NCBI GenBank assembly: GCA_022577435.1
Contig: JAKOON010000018.1
Coordinates: 6,262,156 to 6,326,155 of the forward strand
Length of the DNA: 64,000 bases
Direction of reading: 5' to 3'
DNA from: Embiotoca jacksoni
Lineage: Eukaryota; Chordata; Actinopteri; Embiotocidae
The notes under the pieces are model-generated. The model was not told where the DNA came from. It searched no databases and was given only the letters and a program-made list of their open reading frames with translations. This document shows, in pieces, positions 35,268-47,561 of the stretch; within the stretch, counting starts at the first letter, position 1; the number at the start of each line of letters is the position of its first letter. The position numbers and the translations under genes were made by a program.

Positions 35268-38200
35268 CCTACCTGTCGTAGTCCTGGATGACGTTGCCCA
35301 CAGACCAGATAGCAGACAGGTATTCGTTAACACCCTGCGGACTGATGTAATGCAGCGACTGGGGAGACTTGGGATCCCCGTTGGAGCCGGTGAAGTCGAT
35401 AGCCACCTGCAGGTGATGCAGGGAAATAACAGATATTGTCAAATGTATTAATTACACCGGAGTATGAGTAAATAGAAATAGGCATTAATAGAGAAGCTAA
35501 AACTCACAGTGAAGTTGATTTGACAGCCACCCATTATATAATCCAGGAAGGTGAACTCCTTCACCACCTGAAACACAAATCTGTCTTATAGAAAGGCGTT
35601 GGACAATGTGACATCAAACCCACACCGCTGCTTCAAAAGAAAACAACATGTCAAAGCAAATGATAATAAAAACAGGAACACACCTGACACAGCTTTACGC
35701 TCACAACACCGGAGTTCTTGTAGCCTTTCTTCTTCTGTTTCTTTTTACTGTTGATGCAGTCAAACTCAGCCTGCAAAAACAAAACAGCAGGAGCGTCTTC
35801 GTCACAGCCAGAATAACATGACAGCAAGAGCCATGTTGTGAGAGCAATATAGCAGCACAGTAAATCTTCTGTTCTGTTTTGAGTAAGTCGATACTATTAG
35901 CCAGACCAGTTCACATGCATCCATCCACAGCTGGGAGAGAGCCCGAAACACACTCATACCGGAGAAGTCCGCGAAGCTTCCTGGAGGCGTTTCATCGTGG
36001 TCTCAAAGGTTCCAATAAGATCATGTGAGCCGTCGTTGTCATAGTCGTAACACTCAACCTGGAAACGGGTAAAAAAACAACAACATTTGGTTGTGGTTGA
36101 GCTGGAAGACAAAGTAACTGGGACACCTCCAAATTCTATTCATCTCTACCAAACCACAGCAAAACTATCTGCAAGGCAAAATACCATTGGAGGTCATTGG
36201 AAAAAAGGTTTTTGCAATTGGAGTGACCTGCTTCTTTAAAGGGATAGTTCAGGTTGTTTTAAGAGGTTCAGCACACATCCGCAGTCGTTGTATCACCTCT
36301 GACAGATGAGGGTCGGACCAGGTAATGAACTGCTGTGGACGAGGTCAGCAACACAATGAATTTTTGCTACAAAAGAAATAATATCTGTTGAAGTGTGTGC
36401 TAGGCTTAGAATATTTATACCACTTTATCTTGCTGTCAAACAGCCTTTCCTGGTGAGAAAGTGATCCCTTATATATCACCACCAGACTCTATTGAAAGAA
36501 AACATAATTTTACCTCTCAGAACACCAGAGTTGCTGATCTACCGCTGCCTTGATGGGTTTGTTTGTTTGTTTGTGTTATGTGTGACTTTGGTGGTGTTTC
36601 ACCATGTTAGTTCACACCCGAACTGACACTAAAGACGCACAGTGACACAAACAAACGAACAGATCAGGGCAGCTTTCGACCAGCAACACCTGTGTTCTGT
36701 GAGGTAAAATGACTGTTTTTGTCGAGGGAGTCCGGTGGCTGTGACGAGAGCGATATTGCTGCTTCAGTTCCCCGTCAGAAAGGAATATCTGACAGCAAGA
36801 TAAAGAGGGGAAATATTCTTAATATAGCAAACACTTATACTGATGTTGATTTTCTAAAGGTGGGTCTTTCTTTAAGTGGCTAAGACACATTTTTATGCCG
36901 ATCCCGTCCACAGCATACATTGATTAGCCTCTACCAATGTGTCAACCCCATCAGGTTATACACTGACTATCGATGAGTACCACATACAACCCCACTTCAA
37001 AAACAAAAAGGTATCCCTTTAAGTTGACTATAGAACATGAGATGAATAACACAGAGAAACAAACATGCAAAAGTGAGATTCAGAACACAAGTCCTTGTAA
37101 TCGTGGAGCACCAGACAGTAAAAGGACTTCAAGAAGAACACGTGAAGTTTCAGACACTTTTCTTCTGACAGGCCCGAGTTGGATGAAAAAAACTGGGCGA
37201 CCCTGCCGAGGCGATGTCTTGTATTGTTCCCATCTACCGCATTCACACACAATTCACCCAGTCAGTGATGGGAAGATGAAAAAAAGACAAACACCAGCAC
37301 GCGCTGGGTAACTCACTTGTCCTGTAACGTGGGAAACTGCTTCCTTCCTGACATGCTCGCTTCAGAGGTTAAAAAAATATAAATCATCAGGCTCGTACTA
37401 AATGCACGATAATCAGTTCATACGTTTCTGAGAGGAACAACCAGTTATTTCTTATTAGTGAGTAACGGTTCAAAGGGTCATCTTATGTCATAAACAAATA
37501 CAAAGTACTACTAAAATCAGACTAAAAAGATCGATCGATTGGAGACGCGAGTCTGAACACATTCCACATTCAAAAGTAACTGTTATTTACTTTTATCGAT
37601 TTGTCCATGTCTCCTCCACAGAGGGACTGCAGGGGGATTCGAAAGGGCTTCCATGTTGGATTCAAGTTGTTGTTCACCACCTGAGAACACAGTTCAAGAA
37701 AATCATGCAAAAGCAGAATCCTTCAACTCGAACAAAACTTTTAATTCCACATTCAGGCTTTGCTTGTTGCGGTTACTAATAATGTTTCTGTGGGGGAAAT
37801 ATTAGAAATACTCCTTTTTAGTTTGGCAGACAGGAGGACGTGCCAGTGTTTGATTGACAGGATCTGACAGTTTGAGGACCGGCAGGAGAACGAGAGACAA
37901 AGTAAACAACATCGCACTCGATATTACAAGACATGAGCAGGCAGTGTGTCGACCTGAAGAGCGAGAAGCTCACCAGCGTCTCACCAGACACAAACCGACA
38001 TGTACATGCTGTTTAATGTGCTGCAGCTCAGCAACCAATTAGCTATTTAACTTGCAAAGTGACTTCTTTCCCCTGTCGAATGTTTGTCTGGTGGCTCATT
38101 CAACAAGATAAAAGGTTTTTATCTTTAGTGACAGTTGTCTGGTTCCACTAGTTAGTCCAGCTGTCTTTGCAAACATGGTATGAAAGCTGTTGTTAGGATT

Positions 38201-40823
38201 GCAACCAATTAGTTTCAAACTCAGGAGTATCATTAAGAAAACTAAAAATATACTTTACTGCAGCATGTGAGCTTATTTGATCTCAAAGAAGAACACAGTC
38301 CTTACAAGGACCAAATACATTACAAATGAATGTACTCTGAAAGTTTTTAAAGAAACCGGTTTAAAAACCTATGAACACACTTGAGACACAGACAGTGTAA
38401 TTTAATACATCCCACAGTCTGTTGTCGACAACAATGTGCAGTAAACAAGGTCACACTATGTCACTTTCTTCACTTGTATAAAGAATAACAAGTACGTAAA
38501 GTAGGTTGTATTTTATCATTCAGTTCAAGTTCCTATTTATTCCAACTATTAAGTTGAAAAATGTGCTTTTTTCCCCCTCAAAATCAGAGCAGTGCTCGTT
38601 GAATGGAAGTTACTCTTTATATTTGCTGACGATGAACCACTGTACGCCTGCTGAGCTCCACCTCCTCCTTCCTTACTCTGACTTGGTACATTTAGGACGT
38701 GGAGGCGTGAGGTCACGCAGGACAAACGTTACAGATTACTGCAACATCAGAGGCAGAATGACGCAACACCCTGGGTTGAAATCTAAAATATCATTACAAC
38801 TACATCAAATCACTTGACATGTAAATGACAATATAGCCGAGTTAATACGTTGTAATTGAAATAAATAATAAACTTAACTTAGAATTTATAGTATTTGTGA
38901 CATCATAAACCCATTTAAACTTCTCTAATTCAGTCACAAATGTGATGAGTCTGCTTCCTTATTTACAGTGAAACCAGATTTACTGATAAAACCTCAGTGG
39001 TTCAGTGGTTCAATGAGAGCAGAGGAAGAAGGTGACAGTAGATTTACTGTTACTGCTGACACTCTCTCCAACATTACCACTTTTATTATTCGACAAATGT
39101 GAGCTTGGCCCAATACACTATATTATGCAAAGGCTGTGGTGTCACAGTGAGGCCGTCAGTGGTTCCTCTTTTCACACAGGCAGTTATGTGTGAAAACAAT
39201 CAAATATTTGGAAATGTAACTGAACAGGGAAACATCAGCGTGAAAAAAATGCACTGTCCATCTCCCGATTGTTATATTAACCTCTCCAGGAAAGTTATGA
39301 CATTTACACATCTGTTATACGGCCAGTAGTGTTTTTATCAGTGTGTGTACCTCTGTCCTGTGAGCCAGCTGCCACCCGGTTTCTGTCTGCTTGAAGAACT
39401 CCAGGTAGGGATCGGACTTCCCAAAGAAATCCTGTGTGTGAAAATAAATAATAGAATGACACACAACAATAAGTAAAATACACCTGAATATCTAAAAACT
39501 AAAGAAAGCATTTAACATTTTAATAAGTATCACTCATACCTTGTTGTCCAGTTTCCTTGCTTCCACCTCAAAATTCACCACCCTGTTGTCTTTTATTTCT
39601 TCTGCACTCACCTACAACAGAATGAAGAATAAATAAACAGCAGAAATACAACAGGAAACGTTCTTTTTATCGTCTTCTCTTCCACTCACGGTGATGGTCC
39701 CTTTTCCTGCAGGTGTTTTGTTCTTCAACACAAGTGGTCTGGTCAGTTTCTTGCTCGATACAACCTTAAAGCAAGATAAGAAAAAAGAAAAAAGTAAGCA
39801 CTTTGAGAGAGAACTGCGGCACAACAAAAGGCTGAGTCTGCAGAACAGCAGTGCAGCCTCCAGGCAACACGGCCAACGACATCCAGAATAATCAGGCAGA
39901 GTGAACATCTATGGTCGCATTACACCGAGCGTGTCTAACCAGCAAGTGTTTATCAGCGGCGGTAACGCTTCATCTCCAACACGGTGTTCTATTACAGCAC
40001 ATGTCTTAACGCTGCTCCATCTGCAAGACTTTGTTCAGTAGCTTTTCAAATAAATGAATAACTTAAGCACAACATAAAGCCAAACATTCACAAGGAAACG
40101 TATTTGTCGTTGTTTGTTTATTGTAACTGTGTCTTCCCAAGAGAAGAGAGGTAAACTTACCTGGCCGAGGGTGCACTCCAGCTCGCCCAGGAAGTCATCA
40201 TCACTCAGGTCAATCGTCTTGTTGTCGATGTCATAAATGCCAAACTTCAGCTTTTGCACGATTTCGAAGTAGTAGTCAACGACAAACTTTTTGGCAAAAT
40301 TTGGGCTGAGGCAATTCTGGACTTTCTCTGTGCGAGCCACCTGTTGAGAGAGATGGGATCCACAAGTCTAAGTAACAGTGTTGTAAACATTAAGAAGGAT
40401 TTGAACAGCGTTGACACACATGCAGTGATTAAGACAGGAAATGGAAACTTTCCCATATGGAGGGGACATCGACATCACCAACCACACTTGAGCATCATGG
40501 ATGATTTCAGATCTCCTGCATAATCTGCTTTTCAGTGCAAGGGAGTTTTTTTTTTTTTTTAGAAATAAATTTTTTACCTTTCAAAATAAAAGATATTTTT
40601 GAATGCAGACTGATTACAGTGTGTTTGATCTATGAGCTCCGACGGTTAAAACCAACCAAACCCAACCCTCAGATGTGTGCAGCCTACTAACCTCGTACCA
40701 CTGGGAGTTAGAGCTGCTCATCAGCAGGAGACACAGGGGGTCCGACTTGGACCCGATGTCTTTGTCCAGGAGGTTCTGACAGGACACAGTCAGCTCCACC
40801 TTGGTTACACACTGGGCAGCCAT
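31271..40823 (-). CDS. cpne3: Copine-3
   Basis: Exons: 40823-40692, 40340-40161, 39764-39690, 39611-39540, 39431-39351, 37680-37591, 36058-35960, 35770-35684, 35567-35508, 35406-35273, 35052-34998, 34864-34813, 34673-34540 and 33618-33382, then either 31423-31271 or 32276-32166. All join in phase. The product is 546 or 532 residues (human CPNE3 is 537). Copines are Ca2+-dependent phospholipid-binding proteins that move to membranes when calcium rises. Residues 1-130 form C2A ('LLDKDIGSKSDPL', 'YDIDNKTIDLSDDDFLGE'). Residues about 140-270 form C2B ('DFFGKSDPYLEF', 'CYDYDNDGSHDLIG'), both with the acidic calcium ligands. The vWA domain keeps 'DFTGSNGDP', 'GPTNFSPIINH' and 'TDGVITDMD', the usual copine metal site. 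The start MAAQCVTKV matches CPNE3. An untranslated first exon probably ends at 41376. This is the most conventional of the three copines here. Confidence 0.96.
31583..31918. mobile_element. MITE-like element with short inverted ends
   Basis: The left end reads TTTAAAGGAAAATTCCACC and the right end is its imperfect inverse (GGAGTTTTCCTTTAAT). The 335-bp interior has no coding capacity. It lies between the two alternative last exons of cpne3. The TTAAAGG-type ends recur at 36233-37023 and near 7148 and 13558. Confidence 0.6.
32166..32276 (-). CDS. cpne3: cpne3 alternative last exon, proximal (type a)
   Basis: A CTTTCCAG acceptor is followed in phase 0 by 36 codons and a stop. It reads 'APSQALAQSVLAELPQQV', then an SFFSLFKLKPP-type tail. 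It is the same length as 44740-44630 in the next copine and similar to it. Splicing exon 14 to this exon gives a different C-terminus. It is intact (no stop or frame shift), so it looks functional rather than a relic. Confidence 0.8.
   Translation of the reverse strand, partial: APSQALAQSVLAELPQQVTSFFSLFKLKPPHEPNSS
32985..33205. repeat. SINE-like fish repeat
   Basis: It contains 'AAGGTCGGTGGTTCAATCCC' (tRNA B-box-like), then 'AAAATGTCCTTGGACAA', then 'CTCAGCGCTTTGTGACC' and an 'ATTTACCATTT' end. This wording is typical of a very common fish interspersed repeat. It lies in the cpne3 intron between exon 14 and its last exons. Confidence 0.7.
35213..35265. repeat. (GT)n at cpne3 exon 10 donor
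   Basis: About 26 units begin, in gene sense as AC repeats, eight bases inside the intron after exon 10. Confidence 0.97.
36233..37023. mobile_element. Fold-back MITE-like element
   Basis: The ends are TTTAAAGGGATAG and the inverse TATCCCTTTAA. The two inner arms (about 36370-36600 and 36620-36870) are imperfect inverted copies of each other. For example 'CTTTATCTTGCTGTCA' (36422 region) is matched by 'TGACAGCAAGATAAAG' (36790 region). There is no transposase. It lies in the cpne3 intron between exons 6 and 7 and would make a long hairpin in the pre-mRNA. Confidence 0.7.
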
Positions 40824-40829
40824 GTCTGC

Positions 40830-43371
40830 CTGTAAACCACACCGACGGAGAGCTGGGCGTAAAACACAAAACAAAACACCAGCAGTCACACACCAACCTG
40901 GTCGAAGTGTAAGCGGGTGTGATTTGTACCTTAGTTCAGATTTATTCACCCTGAATATTAAACGTGACTGCAGACAGAGATTGTATTTGAAAGGATTTGA
41001 CCTTATTTCCACAACCCGGTCTGAGTTAACACAGTCACATAATACGCGCAGTCCGTTTTTTTACCGACGTCAGTATTATCGCCTTCACGGCAAACTGGGA
41101 GTTCACGATAATTACGTCATCAACATCCGTATCTGATTTAGCTCATGACGTCAGTTTTGTCCAAGAGCTTAAAACAAGAGGTGCCTTTATTACAACGCAG
41201 CCTGGTGAACCAGAGAAAATGTCTCATGGAAAATACGGTCTCATAGTCAAGCGCGTAAAAACCTGATGGTACACCGAGCTAACACAACGCTAGCATGCTT
41301 TAGGAAAGTGACAAGTCAGCTGGTTAACGACGTGAACTTCCGCTTTAAGAGGTGCCGAATGAAACGCAAGCTTACCTTTTTTAAAACAGGAGACTCGCTG
41401 CGGGACTCACGGGAGGGAAATACCCTTAACTGAAGCTGGTAATGTTGTGCTGCGCTGCTGGCGTCGTTGGTCACGGTGGCACCGCGTCGGCTCTCGCTGC
41501 GCGCTGCGCTCTGCGCCGCGCTGCGCGCTGCCTTCAGATAACCACACCCACCACAAACCAACGACCATCCACACGATGCTCCCTGTTCAAACTTGTCGAG
41601 GCCGCTCATTTACACCTTTGGGTCTAATTTTAAAGTTTTCTTTTGAAGGAAATCTTAGTGATGACACAAGAGAGGTTCATGATTCCAGATGCACATCCTA
41701 CGAGGAAGTCCACTTTCATCTGAACCATTTAAAACGATTTTCATTAGTAAAGCTGAAAAATATCTATCAATTTGGAGGAACAAATCACTCACACACACAC
41801 ACACACACTACAACATCATTGAACCAAACTGGCTGTGCGTGTGAATCACGATAGCATTTCTTTAATATAATGACATGATTACTCGGACAAACATCTCTTT
41901 CATAATCTGATCACTTTACATACAAAATATTTAAGTAGTAAGCTGCTCCATCATGCCTGTTAGATTAGTTGTTTTTTCTTGCATTGCATATAATATATAT
42001 ATAAAATTCTGATATAATAAACATCCATGGCCAAGACAACTGGACTACATAAGGCAATGTCACAGTGATCAGTGCAAACAACTTAACAACAATATATATA
42101 TATACATACACATAGACTCCGTGAAATGTATCAGGCCATTTCATAATGGTTGGTAAGGCTGGGTGACATGGACAAAATCAAATATCACGATGTGTTTCAC
42201 AAATACCTCAATAAGGTGACAATGATGTGGGGATGACCACTCAAGATTTTTGATTGATAATCTTCAGTTATATGTGTATAATTTTATATAAATGACAACT
42301 GTATGAGGGTAAAGGCAAAAAGCAGAACAGCTAGAACAGTCTGGTAAAGCCAGAAAATGACATCACTGTACTGTAATGAGGCCTTTAAAGGGAGGAAAAG
42401 ACAACACGAATGCCAAATCACGATATTACGATATCCAAATTCTAAGACGATATCTAGTCTCGTACTACAATATCGATAAAATATCGATAAAATGCCCAGC
42501 TTTTCTGCTTCCTCTTAAGACAGAGTGAACTTCTATTGTATATTCTGTGAACAAGCATTTTAACAAATAAAGCTCTTTTGTGACTGGTGATTAATCACTT
42601 CAAGGGATTATAACACTTAAGCACCAACTGGTATGTCAAATCAATTTGTAAAAATAAAAAAGATAAGAAAGGACAAAACAGCAACAAACCAACAGATTTC
42701 TTAGTGTAAAATCTAGAAAATGTCATATTTCAAACAAACACGGATCCATCAGTGACTTCAGGTCACTGAAGTTTACCTGAATTATATTTGAAAAGCTGTA
42801 GTTTTGGACGAGTTTCATGAATTCAACTGAGATGATTTTCTATGACAACATGACACGAAGTAGTACAAAAAAAAACTAATAAAGACGTAAAATAGGGATA
42901 CAAGAGGAAATAAAAGCAAACACATGGAGAATCCATTTAAGTCCTCCAGCCCTTTCATGTAGACACTTGACTAACAGTCTGACAGACAAATGAACTGCTT
43001 GTTATGAACTCCTTCAATGTTTCCACATCGAGTCAAGTTTCAGTTATTTTCCTTTAAAAAAGTACCATGAAATAAGAAAGTACTTAAGTTCTTAACAGTT
43101 ATGGCACTTGAGTCACTAAAATAACACGGAAGTGTCAGTGAATATCTGTGTTGAGACATGTTAACAAATGTTAGGAATGACGATGTCCGTGTCCTACGGC
43201 TTCACACCAAAAGTGTTATATAGTGTTCATGCACCCTGATGTGTCTACCACATCCATCCATGCTAGACTGCAAGGAAAGGAACCACTAATGCGCAGAGTT
43301 AAAGTGGACGCGCTTCCACAAATCCGGAAAATACTGTATGTTTGGAGACTATTGAGGAGGAAGGTTGTTTC
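40830..43371. other. 5' flank of cpne3 and 3' flank of the second copine
   Basis: A probable untranslated first exon of cpne3 has its donor at 41375 (GTAAGC on the minus strand). The CpG-rich promoter surrounds 41400-41550. From about 41640 to 43371 the sequence is AT-rich and non-coding. It probably includes the 3' UTR of the second copine and carries short CA and TA runs. No gene was recognised. Confidence 0.55.
41376..41560 (-). promoter_or_regulatory. cpne3: CpG-rich promoter and untranslated first exon of cpne3
   Basis: GC-rich sequence with many CG dinucleotides ends, in gene sense, at a strong AAG|GTAAGC donor (41375). The coding exon has an acceptor six bases before its ATG (edge 40829). 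The start site is not resolved. Confidence 0.55.
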
Positions 43372-43521
43372 TCAGAAAACATCAACGGGAGGTGCTGATG
43401 CTGTGAAGTCCGACTGAGCAGCGCCGCTGTGAGGTGGCTTCAGACTCATGGTGTTGAAGAAGCTCGACACCTGACCCGGGATCTCTGCCAGGACGCTCTG
43501 AGCAAGCGCTTCAGGGGGACA
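43372..43521 (-). CDS. Second copine, distal last exon (type b)
   Basis: After a TCTCCAG acceptor, phase 0 reads 'CPPEALAQSVLAEIPGQV', then a 31-residue tail ending PPVDVF. It matches the distal exon of cpne3 in the 'EALA.SVLAE' core and the FF..M.LKPP-type tail. Confidence 0.87.
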   Translation of the reverse strand, partial: CPPEALAQSVLAEIPGQVSSFFNTMSLKPPHSGAAQSDFTASAPPVDVF

Positions 43522-46500
43522 CTGGAGAGACAGGAGCAGAGACAGAGTGACAACGTGAGACCGACACATATACACACATTCACAGGATGTTGGAGGAGAA
43601 AAGAGGGAAAACTAATAAGAGGCCAAATAAAAGCAGGAAGTGCAGGGAGGAGCTACTGGTGTCTTTGTGGATGTGCTACATCGCTACAACTGATATTGTT
43701 TGGTTTTGGTGACATACATTACATTACATTTAGCTGACGCTTTTATCTAAAGCGACTTACAATAAGTGCATTTCAACAAAACCCAGAACAACAGGAATCA
43801 AGAAAATACAATTTCTTCAAGAAAGCCAAACTACAAAGTTCTATCAGTAAGTGACATTTAGCTACTAAAGTTCTACTGTTCAAGGTAAAGTTTGAAGAGG
43901 TGTGTTTTTAGTTTGCGGCGGAAGATGTACAGAGTTTCTGCTGTCCTGATGTCGGTGGGGAACTCATTCCATCATTTAGGAGCCAGGACAGCAAACAGTC
44001 GTGATTTTGTAGAGTGTTTAGCTCGCAGCGAGGGAGCAACAAGCCGATGCAGAGTGGAGGGAGCGGGCTGGGATGTAAGGTTGGACCATGTCCTGGATGT
44101 ACACTGGACCCGATCTGCTCACAGCACGGTACTCAAGTACCAATGTTTGGAAACTGATGCGGGCGGCTACTGGTAACCAGTATGTTGATTACTTTACCTT
44201 TAAATAAAACATTACAACATGCTCCCTAACTCCATGATATATTAATACAAAAAGTAAAAGTGCAATAAGAAAGATAGTGAGTATTGTGTTGCAGAGATAT
44301 CTACTGAAGCATTATGACAAGCTCACAAAAGGCCCAATCTGTCTCATCATACCGACCCAAACCTCAGCCATCCAGTGGCATCCAGTCTGGCCTCAGTCCA
44401 ACACAGGAAATAGGAGCGACTCCAACCTAACTTTTTTGGTAAAAAAGAAGCAAAACAGGATCTTTCCACTGCAGGAGACGGTAACAGGACGAAGGTTGAT
44501 GCTGAACTCAGAACGCTTCTCTCAGACTGGTGAGTAAACTAATGTGATGAAGGGCTCAAACTGCGGATGAGAAGCAGGAGAGAAGAAGGGGAATGGGTCA
44601 GCGGTGTCGGTCGGGGTACTCCTACATGTCTAGGGAGGACTGGGGTCGCTGGCAGGCTTCAGGTCAAGTAAAGTGAAGAAGGAGGCCACTTGGTCAGGCA
44701 ACTCTGCCAGCACGCTTTGTGCGAGGGCTGCAGTGCCAGCCTGAAATAAGATGTGCAAACAGTCACATGTATGACTTGTTTCAGGTTGTTAAAGAGGCTT
44801 CAGTGCTGCATGTCAGCAAACAGTTACACTTGATGATTTGCAGCAGCTTACGTTCTGGAACTGCCTGAATGGCACAAACTGCACGATGTCCCTCATGGCC
44901 GCCTCGCCGGTAACCGAGCGCAAGTTCCCGTCGTCTCCGTCCAGGAACTCCATGGCGCTGAAGTCGGCCCCCCCGACCCCGACGATGATGATGGACATGG
45001 GCAGCTGAGAGGCGTAGACGATGGCGCGCCGCGTCTCGTCCATGTCCGTGATCACGCCGTCGGTGATGATCAGCAGGACGAAGTATTGCTGTGACGAATC
45101 GACACCACGGGGACAAAACAAGAAACAGAAAGAAGCAGGTGGAGACATTTAGCTCAGTGGCGCCTGTCAGATCAAAAGCACAGACACAAAAATCGGAACT
45201 TTAAAGCTCCAATTGGACGACTTTGATTCGTGTCAACTCACTGAAGCGGTTTCCTGCTGCATGGCCTGTCTGCCAAATTGGGCTACGTGGTTGATGATTG
45301 GGGAGAAGTTTGTGGGGCCGTAAAGCTTCACCTGCGGCAGACACTGCTGGTAGGCGTAGACGACACCCTCTATACCTACAAAACAAACAGGATGAGTCCC
45401 ATCCACATGTAGGCCATCAATTTATACATATTGCTATGTTGATGTAGCCCAACTGGGGAAAAAGCACAACGTGATGATTACCTCATGAGACAAGGACGAG
45501 CTGTGAACAGGTTAAAACTTCTGTTGAGATGTTGAAGCACATAATTGGAGACCCACTGATCTTTTCACTACAGAATGTTTTTCCAATACATATAAATTAC
45601 TTATTCTGTCTGCAACAATGTAAAACAGAAGCAAACCCGTTGTGTTTGGTAAATGACTCACATGCCTCACACTTTATTTAAACTGCCGTCAACCGTTTTT
45701 CTGCTGACTGGCTGATCGATTAAATACATTCTGAGCAGATTAACGCTGACTCGGCTCCACGTTTTGTTAAATGGCCTGAATGTAACGTCCCCACATGGCG
45801 GCGTGAGTTCACGTTACTGTTGTTACCTGCACAAAATGGATTTGATGGGTCAAAGTTGATGGGAAACTCATGGCTGACCTGCGAACACACACACACACAT
45901 TTTATAATCTGTGAAGATCTGAGTCACACTGATCCAAGATGAGCTCTTTTCATGTATTAAAGAAAGACCTGAACAAAAATAGAAAATAAACAGTCGTGAC
46001 AGAAACACTCACGTTCCATGTGGGAGGGATCTTGGCTCCAAAACCAAAAGCAGGGAACATCTTGTCGCTTCGCACAGAAAGCAATACAGAATGTGAGATT
46101 ACACACATACATATATGTATACACATATGTATATATTACACACACTTACACACACACAAAGGATTAGAGGCCCGTTCAGACATGGAATATGTGGAGTATG
46201 TAACACTGCTGGTTTAAAGAGATGGCTTTTACTTTAATGGCTTTATTCAGACATGCAGTGTGGCATCGAACGCTCGCCTCTGATAAATGTTGATGTTTAT
46301 TTGTATTAATTAATATCCAGCATTGCACGAGTACTGAATGTAAGTTAGTGCTCTAGTTTAACTCTTACAAGCTCACATGCTTCATTAAGTGTTTGTCTAA
46401 AAAAATCCTTTATTCATTTAAAGCATTTGGAAATGAACAAAATACCAGGAGAGAGCTGTTGGTCAGATGATTTCTGCTGTGCGGTTATTACAGTTGTATC

Positions 46501-47494
46501 GCAAACGGGAAATAGTTTTTATGGACTCTTCTGATATAAAGTCGATCTACTGAAAAAACTTAAAATTGGCTCCTTCACGTGTTTTCAAAGTGACATGAGA
46601 CCCACGTTACTATAAACGGGGATCTGACATAAAAAAAAAAAACTGTGGGTGGAGTTTGCTGTTAACTCTGAAGGATGGAAAGCACACTACTATGCTGAAA
46701 CAATATATAGTGGATTTCTATACTGTACACACATAATCCTTTATTCACCTGTCGTAGTCCTGGATGACGTTACCAACTGCCCAGATGGCTGCCAGGTATT
46801 CATTATAGCCCTGAGGGTTGATGTAGTGGAGGGACTGAGGCAACTTGGGATCTCCATTAGAGCCTGTGAAATCAATGGCAATCTGTCCCCAGCAGGAGGC
46901 ATTAAAGCTTTAATATACCCAGTAATTAAATAAAAACATCCATATCAAGGAAGTATTTTGGTTGTTTCTACAAATATATTCATGAAAAAGAGGGTAAGAT
47001 TCATATCGATGTGCATTCCTCACCGTGAAGTTAATCTGACAGCCGCCCATGATGTAATCCAGGAAAGTGTACTCCTTCACCATCTGCACCGAAATATTGG
47101 TAACAGGAAGTCATTAAAAAAAAACAATACCACATATATACGGCAGTGTTGATCGATTACAGTTCAAACACGAAGTTGTTCACACATGTACACAATATCC
47201 TGGATGCAGTTGTTAAAAGCAGAGATCTACTGTTTCAGCCATTTCAACATCTGTGTTTTCCAACTGACTTCACGAGTGATGCAACTAATGATGTAAGAAA
47301 ACACAACATAAAAGCACAGTACCTTGCACTGTTTTATGATGGTCACACCAGAGTTTTTGTATCCTTTCTTCTTCTGTTTTTTCTTGCTATTGATGCATTC
47401 AAACTCAGCCTGAAAGGATGAGAGACACACCGAAGAGGTGTCACGACACACGGTCATTTTTAATGTTTATGCTTCAGGAAAATGCCCAAACAGA

Positions 47495-47561
<67 letters not shown>

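Noticed and set aside
43892..44176. A 94-codon open frame on the plus strand
   Set aside because: It lies wholly inside a common fish interspersed repeat between the two last exons of the second copine.
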